A DNA stretch of 64,000 nucleotides. It comes from an uncultured Clostridia bacterium (GTDB lineage: Bacteria; Bacillota; Clostridia; Lachnospirales; Lachnospiraceae). The notes under the pieces are model-generated. The model ran no database searches, had not been told where the DNA came from, and worked only from the letters and a program-made list of their open reading frames with translations. Position 1 is the stretch's first letter. Each line of letters begins with the position of its first letter. A program made the position numbers and the translations under genes. Below, in pieces: positions 9,581-18,708 of the stretch. The stretch spans positions 146,100-210,099 of the forward strand of contig CANDNA010000003.1 in NCBI GenBank assembly GCA_947385955.1, read 5' to 3'.

Positions 9581-9986
9581 CAAGCGGCCTCCCGGCCCGT
9601 TTGCTTTCATCGTACAGCTTCCTGTAAGCGTCCCTCGCCTGATAAAAAGCATCTTCCAATTCTTCCATCTCTTTTGTCGGTATTTCAGGAAGATTTCCCC
9701 AAATGACCTGCCCCTGTGCTGCTATTCTGACACAGGATTTCTGCCACGCAACTTCCTGCCCATATTGCATATCCAGCCATTCCATTTCTTCTTTTGTCAG
9801 CAAAGTGCCGTCCGCATGATAATACCGCTCCTGTTCATTATCGTGGCGCTTTTCAATTTCAGAATACAACTTCGCATAGCTCAGTCCACAGGCATTCACA
9901 ATATCCGAATAACCATACTGTCCTTTTTCTTCCCTGACGCCTTTTAATCTGCATTCCGGCTTCGTTGAGATTCCGGATATACCCTG
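9558..9986 (-). pseudogene. Orphan C-terminal fragment, no recognisable start
   Basis: An open frame runs from after a TGA at 9987-9989 to a TAG at 9558 (about 142 residues) with no ATG in the upstream part; the only possible internal start is GTG at 9899, without a ribosome site. The sequence is acidic and aromatic-rich with a helical C-terminal half (KEMEELEDAFYQARDAYRKL). It looks like the tail of a larger protein, perhaps from an accessory element, left next to the IS remnant. I do not recognise the family. Confidence 0.5.
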
Positions 9987-10021
9987 TCAATATCCATACG
10001 TTCATCCGGCTACATGAATCG

Positions 10022-11182
10022 CTAAATGACATGACACATCCCCACTCTCCACAACATCAACCCCAAAAGCATAAGAACCGCCGTCCCATACATCAGCAGA
10101 TTGGCTCTTACAATGTCCTCAGGTACAGGAGTCCTCAGATCATCACCAATGACAGGTTTGTGCACCACCTGGCCAAAATAGCTGGCATCTCCTGCCAGTT
10201 GGATTCCCAGCACACCTGCACAGACACTTTCTGTCTGTGCAGAATTTGGACTTTTATGGTTTCGTCTGTCTCTTTGATATATTAATAACGCCCGTTTTAT
10301 ATCCATTTTTGGATATAATTCGATTATTTTCTTTAATTTCCTTTTAAAATTGTTTGAATTGTGCAAACAATTTTCTTTGTTAGAGTTGTATGAATTTTCT
10401 GACTTTTTATTTTTTTCATAAAAAAAACAGACAGTTTTTTTCTCTGTCTCTGCTTTCCGGAATCCTCCACGAAAAAAAACAGACAATGTCTGCCCCACTG
10501 CTGCTGTCAGTAACATCAGGTATGCGGTCAGTCTGGACGGAATATAATTACACAGATCGTCCAGTCTGGCTGCCGCCCTGCCAAAATATTCCCAGGTATC
10601 GTTGTGGTATCCCACCATAGAATCCATTGTATTTACGGCCTTATACAGAAGGCACAGCACCGGACCGCCCAATGCCATATAAAGCATAGGCGCCGTAACG
10701 CCGTCAGACGTATTTTCCGCCACCGTTTCCACTGCTGCCCGGATAATGCCTTCTTTTGTCAGTTCTCCGGTATCTCTTCCCACGATCCGGGACAGGCAGG
10801 CCCGCGCCTGTAAAAGAGAATCTTCTGCCCCGTCCTCTGCCGGCAACGCCCGGCAGACTGCCATACTTTCCCTGTACAGGCTGCGGGGTGCAATACAGTA
10901 AAAAAACAAAACGCCATCCAGAAAAACTCCCATTTTCCGGGAAAAACCATAGCTTATGTATCTGAGCAGGACGGTAACTGCCCCCGTCAGAAACAAAACA
11001 GACAGCACAAGCAGGCTGCCGCAAAGCAGCTCTTTTTTGTACTGTCTTTTCTTTGGATACAGGCAGCGTTCCAAAAAAAGGATCAGACTGCCGATCCATC
11101 GGATGGGATGGGGCAGGCAGCGGGGATCTCCCAATATGCAGTCCAGCAGAAAGCCGATTCCCATAGCACAGACAAGATTCAT
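10022..11182 (-). CDS. cbiB: Adenosylcobinamide-phosphate synthase with an AT-rich insertion
   Basis: CbiB is an integral membrane enzyme that attaches aminopropanol (phosphate) to cobyric acid. The family motifs are present: LDCILGDPRCLPHPIRWIG at the N-terminus, AAVETVAENTSDGVTAP, NTMDSMVGYHND, and C-terminal SPNSAQTESVCAGVLGIQLAGDASYFG. The protein is 386 residues; typical CbiB is near 310-320. The excess is about 50 low-complexity Lys/Asn/Ser residues encoded at about 10300-10460, with strikingly AT-rich codons and runs of 8 A, 7 T and 8 A. The reading frame stays open, so the enzyme may still work. The gene follows cobC by 60 bases. Confidence 0.9.
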   Translation of the reverse strand: MNLVCAMGIGFLLDCILGDPRCLPHPIRWIGSLILFLERCLYPKKRQYKKELLCGSLLVLSVLFLTGAVTVLLRYISYGFSRKMGVFLDGVLFFYCIAPRSLYRESMAVCRALPAEDGAEDSLLQARACLSRIVGRDTGELTKEGIIRAAVETVAENTSDGVTAPMLYMALGGPVLCLLYKAVNTMDSMVGYHNDTWEYFGRAAARLDDLCNYIPSRLTAYLMLLTAAVGQTLSVFFRGGFRKAETEKKTVCFFYEKNKKSENSYNSNKENCLHNSNNFKRKLKKIIELYPKMDIKRALLIYQRDRRNHKSPNSAQTESVCAGVLGIQLAGDASYFGQVVHKPVIGDDLRTPVPEDIVRANLLMYGTAVLMLLGLMLWRVGMCHVI

Positions 11183-11242
11183 AATGGTCTCCTTTCAACA
11201 ACAAGATCAAAAACAGTAAAAATACCCAAACCAGACAGGGGT

Positions 11243-11833
11243 TCAAAACAGCCTCCTGCAGTTTCGAAATATCAATCCATCCCCCAGTCTGTCCGGATTA
11301 CAGACATACCCGGCGCCATTGTCTGTATAGTAGTCATAAAATTCCCCGCCGGCTTCATCAAGCTGGGAAAACAGGGCCATAATAATACCGCCGTGCACGA
11401 CAAACGCCGTTTTTTCCGGCATTTTTTCCTTCCGGGCCAGTAAAAGCAATGCTTCTTTACTGCGCCGGTGAAATCCCTCCGGACTTTCCCCCTCCGGAAA
11501 CGGCGCTTTTCCCCTGCTGTCCAGCCAGCTCTGATATTCAGGTAAAAACACCAGTTCTTCCTCATTTTTCTGTTCAAACAGGCCGAAATCACATTCCCGG
11601 AACCCTTCCACAATCCGTTTTTCCACTTTCGGATATAAAATCTCCGCCGTTTCCAGGCACCGTTTCATCGGGCTGACATACACCCGGTCCGCCGCAGGGT
11701 AAAAACCGCAGGAACGTTTTTTTTCCAGTTTCTGCCGCCCTGCGTCGCACAACCCCTCATCGGTCCTGCCTCCGATATAACGTTTTTCCCTGTTTCCTTC
11801 TGTCATCCCATGTCTGATCCAAATCCAGTCCAT
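11243..11833 (-). CDS. cobC: Histidine-phosphatase-family protein, probable alpha-ribazole phosphatase
   Basis: The N-terminus MDWIWIRHGMTEGN carries the RHG catalytic-histidine motif of the phosphoglycerate-mutase-like phosphatases, with the second part VVHGGII near residue 155. In a cob block this is best read as CobC, which removes the 5' phosphate from alpha-ribazole phosphate or adenosylcobalamin phosphate. I choose the start at 11833, preceded by GGGAGGA; an upstream extension of 24 codons overlaps sbcC. The product is 196 residues. It lies between sbcC and cbiB. A general phosphatase role cannot be excluded by sequence alone. Confidence 0.78.
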   Translation of the reverse strand: MDWIWIRHGMTEGNREKRYIGGRTDEGLCDAGRQKLEKKRSCGFYPAADRVYVSPMKRCLETAEILYPKVEKRIVEGFRECDFGLFEQKNEEELVFLPEYQSWLDSRGKAPFPEGESPEGFHRRSKEALLLLARKEKMPEKTAFVVHGGIIMALFSQLDEAGGEFYDYYTDNGAGYVCNPDRLGDGLIFRNCRRLF

Positions 11834-11889
11834 ACCCGGTTTCCTCCCTTTATCAATCCCTGCTTCTGTTTCTGCTGCTCCTGTTGTCG

Positions 11890-14800
11890 TTAACTGATCT
11901 GCCATCTCACATGACTGCCCTTTTCATCCCGGCTGACAATCAACTGATCTTCTATCTCCTGTTTCAGCTCTGTAATATGGGAAATAATCCCGATCAGCCT
12001 GGAGCCCCCTGCCATTTCCTGAAGCACTCTGACCGCCTGATTTCTGGAATGGTCATCCAGAGAACCGAATCCCTCATCAATGAACATCATATCCAGCTTT
12101 ACGGCAGCAGAGGATTCCTGAATCTGATCCGCCATCCCCAGCGCCAGCGACAATGCCGCCATAAAGGATTCTCCGCCGGAAAGGGTACGGATTTCCCTTT
12201 CTTTTCCGGTTACCGAAGAATACACCATCAGATCAAGCCCCCGGTTTCTGCCTTCCCCCGCCTTTTCCAGCGCATACATGCGAAGCGCAAACTGGCCGCC
12301 GGACATTTCCAGGAACCTGCGGTTTGCCGCATGTAAAATCTGTTCCAGATAACAGCGTTGTACATAAGTTTCCAGATCCATGCGGGAGCCGGTTACATTT
12401 CCGGACAAAATCCGGTACAGCCCGTCCAGTTTTGTATGTTCCGCCACAATCCTGCCGCGTTCTTCCATTTTGGGAGCCAGCCCGCGGTACACTTCCCTGG
12501 CAGTGGTCTCATACTGTTCCCACTGCTTCAGCTCTTCCCGGGCTTTGCTGCGCACTGTTTCGGCCTCTTTCAGCCTGCCTTCCGCTTCCTCCACATCAGG
12601 ATGGGGTTTATCGCCGATGGCCTCACTGGCAGACCGGCGCATGGCCCCGGCCTCCACCTGCTTTCTCTGATGCCCGTCCACCCGTTTTGCCAGCTCATCA
12701 GCTTCTTCCTTTGTATGGGCTTCCACCAGTCTTTTAAAATCCCCTTCGGTCAGATCTGCCTGTAGCAGCTCCGCTTCATAGGCTTCCTTCCTGCGCTGTA
12801 TCTCCGCTTCCTGTTGTGGCAGTTTTTTCCTGTAGTCCTCCAGGAACGAAAGGACACTTTCTTTTTCTTCCGATGCTTTCCGTGCGGCCCTCCCGGCCTC
12901 CCGATATGCTGCATCCGCAGCCTCTTTGTTTTGTCTGCCCTGTTCTCCGGCCTGCTCTGCCTCCCGCGCCGTTCCAAACTCCAAATCTGCTTTCAGCGCA
13001 GCCAGCACAGCCCTGCTCTGCTCCAGCTCCGCAGAAGTTTCCAGGGCCCTCTCTCTGGCTCTCTTAAGTGCCTCCTGCTTCTCCTGTTTCGTCTGCTGTG
13101 CTTTCTTAAGATCCGTCTGTATCTGTCCCAGCCGCTTCATATCCTTCTGCAGCGCTTTTCCCTCTTCACGCATGGAATCTTTAAAACCACGGAGGATGGT
13201 CTGCATCCGCCCTGCTGTTTCTATCCCGGCTGCCGGCAGATTCGGCAGGCTCTGTTCCATACGCTTTCCAAGCCTTTTTCCGGCCTCTGCCAGATTTTTT
13301 TCTTTCTCGTCCAGAAGCACCGCCTCCGAATTTGCTCTGGCAGCATCCTGTTCCTGTTGATTTCGCAGCTTTTTTTCCTCTTTTTCCAGTTTTCCCAGCT
13401 CTTCTCCGGACAAATCCGGGGATACCGGACCGCTTTCGCTTTTGTTTTCGCCTTTCTTCTCCTGTGCTCTTTTACAGGGATTGGGATGGGTCAGGGAACC
13501 GCATACCGGACAGGGCATTCCCGGCCGCAGCTTCTCCGCCAGAAAACCGGCCTGGGCATCCAGAAAATGCTGCCTTGCTGTTTCATACAGGTCATGTGCC
13601 CTCTGATAAGCCCGGCAGGACTCTCCATAGGCTTTCCGGGCTTTCTCTGCCCTTTTTTCCTGCGACCCGGCCTCTTTTTCCAGTTGGTCCACATGGGCGG
13701 CCTCTTCCAGCAGACTGTCCGCTTCACGCTGTGCCGCTTCCCACATTGCCAGCTTCTTTTCTGTTCCGCTCAGGGAATGTATCTCTTCCTGCCAGAGCTT
13801 TTCCTGCTCTTCCAGTGCGGACAGCTCTTCCCCGATTGCCTCTTCCTGACGTTTTGCCTGCTCCCGGTCCCTCTCTTTCTCTTCCACCTCTGTCTGCCGT
13901 TTCTTTATTTCCCCAAAACGTATCAGCGCTTTTTCCACCCGTTCCGACAATGTGCTGTATTCTTTCAGGGCGCTCTCAGCCCGCTCTTTCTGTCTGTGTT
14001 CCTCTCTGGCAGTCTCTTCGGCATCTTTCTGCAGGCCGGGCAATATCCCCTGCCTCTTTTTGATCTCCTCCCGCACCTCCTCTGTCTGCCTGAAAGCATC
14101 CTCATACCGGATCCAGACTGCCCGGATCTCAAAAGCGCTTCGTATCCTGCCGGATAAAACAGCGGCTTTCCGGATTTCCGGCTCTGCCTCCCGGCAGGCA
14201 GCCAGCTCTTTTTCCGCCTTCTCCAACTGATTGTAAAGTTCTCTCACATGACGGGCTCCCGTCAGCTCATCCCGTCTGGCATCCCGTACCTCTTCCGCCT
14301 CCCGGCTGGCCTGCCATGCCTTCCTTCTCTCTTCTTTCAGATAAGCGCACAAAAGCCCCAGCTCTTCCACCAGGCATTCCAGAGTCGTTACCGACAGACG
14401 GTCTGTCTCTTTTATGTTCTTTTTCAGAGCTTCCAGTTCCTCTGCGCGGGCATACGCTCCGGGCAGCGGGATCCTCGCCGCTTCCGTCTGGCAGATGGTC
14501 CTGATCTTTGCCATCTCCTGTTCTCTTTCTTTTTTTCTTCTGAAAAGCTCCTCCGTAATGCCCTGAAACAGCTCTGTATGGAACAGCCTGCGGAAAATCC
14601 GTTTTTTATCATCGGACTTTGCCTGCAGCAGCTCCATAAATTCTCCCTGTGCAATCATAGCCACCTGCATAAACTGGGTTTTGGTCAGCCCCACGATCTC
14701 TTCTATCTTCCTGTTGGTTTCCTTCCGGGGATATTCGGACCCGTCCGGCATGATAAGAAAAACCGTTTCACTTTCCTCTCTGACCCCTTCGCCCCGTTTC

Positions 14801-15120
14801 AGGGGCCGCAGATGCCGTGGAACCCGCCGCACCGTATATCTGTCCGGTTCTGTCCCCGCACTCTGAGAAAAGGTCAGCTCCACAAACGGTTCTCTGGAAG
14901 GCGCCGCAAACTGGCTCTGCAGCTCCATGCCGTTTTTTTTGCTGATACCGGAGCCGGTTTCCCCGTAAAGCGCAAAGACGATGGCATCAAAAATCGTTGT
15001 TTTTCCCGCGCCGGTGTCTCCGGTGATCAGAAAAAGATCCCCCCTGGGCTCTGTAAAACAAATCTCTGTCCGTACCCCATAGGACCCGAACGCCTGCATA
15101 ATGAGATTCAGCGGTCTCAT
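11890..15120 (-). CDS. sbcC: Exonuclease subunit SbcC (Rad50-like ATPase)
   Basis: SbcC is the SMC-like ATPase of the SbcCD nuclease, which cleaves hairpins and processes DNA ends. The 1076-residue protein has a Walker A (GDTGAGKTTIFDAIVFALYG, about residues 34-53), very long coiled-coil arms, a central zinc hook CPVC (near residue 536), and at the C-terminus the LSGGE signature and Walker B MMFIDEGFGSLD. The start has GGGAGGGG and lies one base after the sbcD stop. The arrangement sbcD-sbcC-cobC-cbiB on one strand is unusual. Confidence 0.96.
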   Translation of the reverse strand: MRPLNLIMQAFGSYGVRTEICFTEPRGDLFLITGDTGAGKTTIFDAIVFALYGETGSGISKKNGMELQSQFAAPSREPFVELTFSQSAGTEPDRYTVRRVPRHLRPLKRGEGVREESETVFLIMPDGSEYPRKETNRKIEEIVGLTKTQFMQVAMIAQGEFMELLQAKSDDKKRIFRRLFHTELFQGITEELFRRKKEREQEMAKIRTICQTEAARIPLPGAYARAEELEALKKNIKETDRLSVTTLECLVEELGLLCAYLKEERRKAWQASREAEEVRDARRDELTGARHVRELYNQLEKAEKELAACREAEPEIRKAAVLSGRIRSAFEIRAVWIRYEDAFRQTEEVREEIKKRQGILPGLQKDAEETAREEHRQKERAESALKEYSTLSERVEKALIRFGEIKKRQTEVEEKERDREQAKRQEEAIGEELSALEEQEKLWQEEIHSLSGTEKKLAMWEAAQREADSLLEEAAHVDQLEKEAGSQEKRAEKARKAYGESCRAYQRAHDLYETARQHFLDAQAGFLAEKLRPGMPCPVCGSLTHPNPCKRAQEKKGENKSESGPVSPDLSGEELGKLEKEEKKLRNQQEQDAARANSEAVLLDEKEKNLAEAGKRLGKRMEQSLPNLPAAGIETAGRMQTILRGFKDSMREEGKALQKDMKRLGQIQTDLKKAQQTKQEKQEALKRARERALETSAELEQSRAVLAALKADLEFGTAREAEQAGEQGRQNKEAADAAYREAGRAARKASEEKESVLSFLEDYRKKLPQQEAEIQRRKEAYEAELLQADLTEGDFKRLVEAHTKEEADELAKRVDGHQRKQVEAGAMRRSASEAIGDKPHPDVEEAEGRLKEAETVRSKAREELKQWEQYETTAREVYRGLAPKMEERGRIVAEHTKLDGLYRILSGNVTGSRMDLETYVQRCYLEQILHAANRRFLEMSGGQFALRMYALEKAGEGRNRGLDLMVYSSVTGKEREIRTLSGGESFMAALSLALGMADQIQESSAAVKLDMMFIDEGFGSLDDHSRNQAVRVLQEMAGGSRLIGIISHITELKQEIEDQLIVSRDEKGSHVRWQIS

Positions 15121-15121
15121 C

Positions 15122-16264
15122 TTATCCCCTCCCCATCACCGTATTGATGACGTCCTGCAAAATTTCCTTCTCTGTTTCATCCGGGTCCTGCAAAAAAGTA
15201 CAGCACAGATCAAAAGGATCCAGCGCCCCGGCTCTGGCGCCGGATTCCTGATCCCGGACGGCTGTCCGTACCTCTTCCCTCCGGATTTCCAGAAGGTAGG
15301 GAAACGCCGCCCGAATCCGGTCCTGTACATCGCTCTCTTCCCTCTGCCCGGTCAGAATCACCGATACATAATCTTCGCAGGCCTGTTCCAGCACTTCCGG
15401 AAGTGTTCCTTTTATGATGCGAAGAGGTCTTAAAGGCTCCAGCGGCAGAACAGTAATCCGGCTTTCTTCCGCTTCCATTTCCACCATCACAATCCCCTTC
15501 TGCTGCCCGGCCTCACTGACAGAATATGCCAGCGGCGTACCACAGTAGCGGATATTTTTGCTGCCCGCCGTCATGGGTTTATGGATGTGTCCCAGTGCGG
15601 CATAAGAAAAAGGAGACAGTATCTTTGCGTCAATCCGGTCAATGTTGCCGATGGTTCTGATCTCCGAATCCGCCCGCTCTGTCTCCTCCGGATTCACCGC
15701 TCCCGGCAGATAAAACTGATGGCTGACGAAAACATTGCGTTCTCCGGGATTTATCTGCTCTCTGTCCAGCAGTCTTTCCAGGGTGTCCTGATAGGAAAGC
15801 GTATTTCCCTCCGGATCTGTCCCCACCACATTCCTGACCATAGACGGCCTTACAAACGGCAGCAGATAAAAATTCACATTGCCATAGCGATCCCGTAATG
15901 TGACCTTTTCCATATACTCGTCTTCTGTTCTGGGCGGCATACCCACCAGATACACATGCTGTCTGGCCAGCACATTTCTGAAATAATCAATGCGGGGCGG
16001 GCTGTCATGGTTCCCGCTGATGATCATAACGGTCATCTCCGGAAGCAGGGAAGTCAGATCCGCCACAAAACGGCCAAACAGTTCCACCGATTCCGCAGAG
16101 GGGACAGCCTTATCATAGACATCCCCTGCAATGACCAGGGCATCCGGACGTTCCTTACCGGCAGCACGGACAATCTGGCTCAGGATATACTCCTGATCTT
16201 CACGAAACTCTCTGTTTAACAGACGGATACCGATATGCAGATCTGATAAATGAAAAAATTTCAC
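15122..16264 (-). CDS. sbcD: Exonuclease subunit SbcD (Mre11-like)
   Basis: SbcD is the metal-dependent phosphoesterase partner of SbcC. Motifs visible are FHLSDLHIG at the N-terminus, VIAGDVYD (about residue 45), ISGNHDSPPR (about 83) and the later ALGHIHKP. Its length of 380 residues is standard. The start codon is GTG at 16264, with AGGAGG about ten bases upstream. The gene is divergent from the membrane protein gene at 16409. Confidence 0.95.
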   Translation of the reverse strand: MKFFHLSDLHIGIRLLNREFREDQEYILSQIVRAAGKERPDALVIAGDVYDKAVPSAESVELFGRFVADLTSLLPEMTVMIISGNHDSPPRIDYFRNVLARQHVYLVGMPPRTEDEYMEKVTLRDRYGNVNFYLLPFVRPSMVRNVVGTDPEGNTLSYQDTLERLLDREQINPGERNVFVSHQFYLPGAVNPEETERADSEIRTIGNIDRIDAKILSPFSYAALGHIHKPMTAGSKNIRYCGTPLAYSVSEAGQQKGIVMVEMEAEESRITVLPLEPLRPLRIIKGTLPEVLEQACEDYVSVILTGQREESDVQDRIRAAFPYLLEIRREEVRTAVRDQESGARAGALDPFDLCCTFLQDPDETEKEILQDVINTVMGRG

Positions 16265-16331
16265 GACAGCCTGTCCTCCTTTTTTTCGTTTGTCTTACAT
16301 TCCGGTTCTGATATGATCCCTTCTTTTCTGA

Positions 16332-16360
16332 TTGCACTTTACCGGAAACTGTGCTACGTT
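16332..16360 (+). promoter_or_regulatory. Possible promoter for the zinc-ribbon membrane protein
   Basis: TTGCAC (16332-16337) and TACGTT (16355-16360) are 17 bases apart, in the divergent gap between sbcD and the plus-strand gene at 16409. The match is weak at the -10 element. Confidence 0.3.
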
Positions 16361-16408
16361 TATATAGCAGGAATCAATTTATTTTTTCCAGAAAGGGGAG
16401 AAATACCA

Positions 16409-16987
16409 ATGAGTACTTATTACAAACACACACGCGCAGAAAGCGCAGATGTACCGTATTCCTTTCGGTGTGAACAGTGTGGAAAGGAAAGCGGACCCAT
16501 GAGAGCTGTCATCACCGGCCCGGAAGCCGTACATAGCAGCAATTTTAAAGTATTGACGCAGGACGAAAGTGAAAAGCTGCAGAAAACAGCACATAAAAAC
16601 CTTGTCAAGCATATCAAAAAAATCCATCAGGATGCAACACAGAAGCAGATATTTACATCTGATTTCAGTGACATCTGCCCCCACTGTCACAAACCCCAGT
16701 CCTGGGCATTGTCCGGTATGCAGAAAAAGATGTTTGATACCCCGTTCGCCATTATGTTCGTCGGTATCTTCATCAGTGTCCTTACCTATATATACAATAT
16801 GGTCGAAGAAATGGAATGGGGATTTACCCCCATCTTATGGATCATGCTTGGGACCATCGGATGTGCGGCACTTTCCCTTCTGTGGAATCTGATTAAAATT
16901 TCCGGTAAAAAGAAAGCAACCTCTTCTGCCGGGAAGAACAACCTTCCATCCATTGACTGGAATTTTGTACGTCATCTTCTTACTTGA
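16409..16987 (+). CDS. Hypothetical membrane protein with two zinc-ribbon cysteine pairs
   Basis: This 192-residue protein has a CEQC pair near residue 20 and a CPHC pair near residue 90, which could form one zinc ribbon split by a helical segment. Two hydrophobic stretches follow (about 108-127 and 136-158) and then a basic tail. The start at 16409 has AAAGGGGAG upstream. It is the only plus-strand gene in the cob region, and its stop overlaps the end of the convergent short cobU paralogue by eight bases. I do not recognise the family. A role in cobalamin metabolism is not indicated. Confidence 0.7.
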   Translation: MSTYYKHTRAESADVPYSFRCEQCGKESGPMRAVITGPEAVHSSNFKVLTQDESEKLQKTAHKNLVKHIKKIHQDATQKQIFTSDFSDICPHCHKPQSWALSGMQKKMFDTPFAIMFVGIFISVLTYIYNMVEEMEWGFTPILWIMLGTIGCAALSLLWNLIKISGKKKATSSAGKNNLPSIDWNFVRHLLT

Positions 16988-17387
16988 TTGTCATGGGCAT
17001 ACCGCCTACGATGCGCACCACATGTTCTGCCTTCTGTGCCAGAAAACAGAGCAGCCGGCCTACCATCTCCCGGTATGCCCGTTCTGTTTTTTCCACCGGG
17101 ACCACTCCATATCCCACTTCATCACAGACAATCCACAGATCCGGATACTTTAAAAGCAATGTTTCCAGCCCGGGCATCAGTTCTGCCTCTCTGCCTGCTT
17201 CCATCCGGTCTCTGACCCAGAGATGGAGATGATTCAGAATCCGCACCGTTCTGCCCTCTTCCAAAGCCACACGGATCTGTACGCCCTCTATGATTTCTTC
17301 TGTTCCCGCCAAAATGCCCCGCCGGGCCAGCTCCTGTTCTGCATAGGCCAGCTTTCCCTGAAAGCAGCCTCCTATAACCAGTTCCAT
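16980..17387 (-). CDS. Short CobU-like paralogue
   Basis: The 135-residue protein matches the two ends of CobU (adenosylcobinamide kinase/guanylyltransferase). The N-terminal loop is altered (GGCFQGKLAYAE instead of GGxxSGKSxxAE), the central part with the guanylylated histidine is missing, but the C-terminal segment is canonical (CDEVGYGVVPVEKTERAYREMVG, then VVRIVGGMPMTIK). It starts inside the end of cobS (16-base overlap). It may be a decayed copy, a non-catalytic partner of the full CobU at 18139, or a specialised enzyme. Confidence 0.75.
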   Translation of the reverse strand: MELVIGGCFQGKLAYAEQELARRGILAGTEEIIEGVQIRVALEEGRTVRILNHLHLWVRDRMEAGREAELMPGLETLLLKYPDLWIVCDEVGYGVVPVEKTERAYREMVGRLLCFLAQKAEHVVRIVGGMPMTIK

Positions 17388-18151
17388 ACATACCCCATAC
17401 TTCCTGTCAGCCAGACAAAGGCCAGCTCGTATACAACGACAAACCAGCCGGCCAGATCTCCTGTCAACCCTCCAAATTGTCTGTTCGCCATATATTCATA
17501 ATAAAAAAAGACTGCCAGACTGAGTGCCACACAGACTGTACCGCAAATGCCATACAAAAAACAGGCGGCCATCACTGCCAGAAAAATCCAGAGAGCCAAA
17601 ACCGTCCATACGATTCTGCGGTCTGCAGCAGAAGAAAAAGTATATGCCGTCCCCTCTCCTCTTGCATTTTTCATCGTAATCAGTGCAAAAGCGCTCAGCG
17701 TCCTGGACAGGAAAAAGCCGATGCCCAGAAACAGGACCTGCCGGTCGTCCATCAAAAGATAAAGCGCAGCCCCGTAAAGCGCCATTTCACAGACCAGGCT
17801 GATACAGGCGAAGGCGCCTGTATGAGGATCTTTCATAATTTCCAGCTTTTTTTCCCTGTCCCGGTAAGAATGCAGGGCATCCATTGTATCCAGAAAACCG
17901 TCCATATGGATCCCTCCGGAAATCAGCACCGGCAGGATGGTCCCGGTCAGGACAAATACCGGAAACGGAATAAATACCCCCAGAAGAGAACGCAGCCGCC
18001 ACAGCCCGTACATCCCCCCTCCGATTACAAGGCCGATCCAGGGAAAAAAGCAGAGCACATATCTCATATTTTTTTCTTCCCATGCCACTTTGGGCGCCGG
18101 GATTTTAGAATACATGGAACATGCCAGACAAAGGCTTTTCAAAACCGACAT
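17372..18151 (-). CDS. cobS: Adenosylcobinamide-GDP ribazoletransferase (cobalamin synthase)
   Basis: CobS is the membrane enzyme that joins adenosylcobinamide-GDP with alpha-ribazole (phosphate). The family core GGIHMDGFLDTMDALHSY with following KLEIMKDPHTGAFA is at about residues 78-112, and several hydrophobic helices make up the rest of the 259 residues. It overlaps the cobU gene by 13 bases and the short cobU paralogue by 16 bases, so the three are probably co-translated. Confidence 0.95.
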   Translation of the reverse strand: MSVLKSLCLACSMYSKIPAPKVAWEEKNMRYVLCFFPWIGLVIGGGMYGLWRLRSLLGVFIPFPVFVLTGTILPVLISGGIHMDGFLDTMDALHSYRDREKKLEIMKDPHTGAFACISLVCEMALYGAALYLLMDDRQVLFLGIGFFLSRTLSAFALITMKNARGEGTAYTFSSAADRRIVWTVLALWIFLAVMAACFLYGICGTVCVALSLAVFFYYEYMANRQFGGLTGDLAGWFVVVYELAFVWLTGSMGYVWNWL

Positions 18152-18708
18152 GCCTCTTCTCCTTTCAAAAACACCGGAATGGAATACACCACTTCACAGA
18201 ACACATCCGCAGCAGCAGCCAGTGCCCGGTTCACCTCTCCAAGAGCGCTGCAATACGCCTCCATTTCTCCTGTATACCTGCTTCCGTCAGAAAAGATTTC
18301 ATTGGTAACCACAACAATATGACGATAACGGCTCCGCGCTTCTTTGATTCCGGCAAGGATCTCTTCCTCCGCCGCCTCTCCGTCCATTCCGTCGGAAAAC
18401 ATCAGATTTGCCAGCAGATTGGACATACACTCCAGCAAAACAATGGTATCTTCCGGATGTTCCCCGCAGCAGGCGGAAAGCAGGCGGCGCTCCCGGAAGC
18501 CACAGGGAGATTCCACCGTAACAAACCCCTTTCCCTGCCTCAGCCGTCTGTGTCGTGCAATCCGTTCCATCGCTTCCCGGCTGTCTGATTCCATCGTGGC
18601 CAGATACAGCCGGATGCCGATTCCATCCCTCCCGGCAAGCCTGCAGACCAGGGTTTCCGCATATTCTGATTTTCCGCTGCCACAGCCTCCCGTCAAAAGA
18701 TACAGCAC
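18139..18708 (-). CDS. cobU: Adenosylcobinamide kinase / guanylyltransferase
   Basis: CobU phosphorylates adenosylcobinamide and transfers GMP to the product. The N-terminus has a normal P-loop (GGCGSGKSEYAE), followed by the nucleotide-histidine region ERIARHRRLRQ (about residue 50). The C-terminal segment is less conserved: where the family has NEVGxGIVP this protein has NEIFSDGSRY. The start is GTG at 18708, directly after the cobT TAA stop, with GAGGAAAG upstream. The length of 189 residues is normal. Confidence 0.9.
   Translation of the reverse strand: MLYLLTGGCGSGKSEYAETLVCRLAGRDGIGIRLYLATMESDSREAMERIARHRRLRQGKGFVTVESPCGFRERRLLSACCGEHPEDTIVLLECMSNLLANLMFSDGMDGEAAEEEILAGIKEARSRYRHIVVVTNEIFSDGSRYTGEMEAYCSALGEVNRALAAAADVFCEVVYSIPVFLKGEEACRF

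Noticed and set aside
10380..10500. Insertion sequence inside cbiB
   Set aside because: The AT-rich segment has no transposase frame, no terminal repeats and no obvious target duplication, and it keeps the cbiB frame open.
12814..14157. Plus-strand open frame of 447 codons opposite sbcC
   Set aside because: The frame mirrors the Glu/Lys-rich coiled coil of sbcC and gives a Leu/Phe/Cys-rich product with no recognisable domain.
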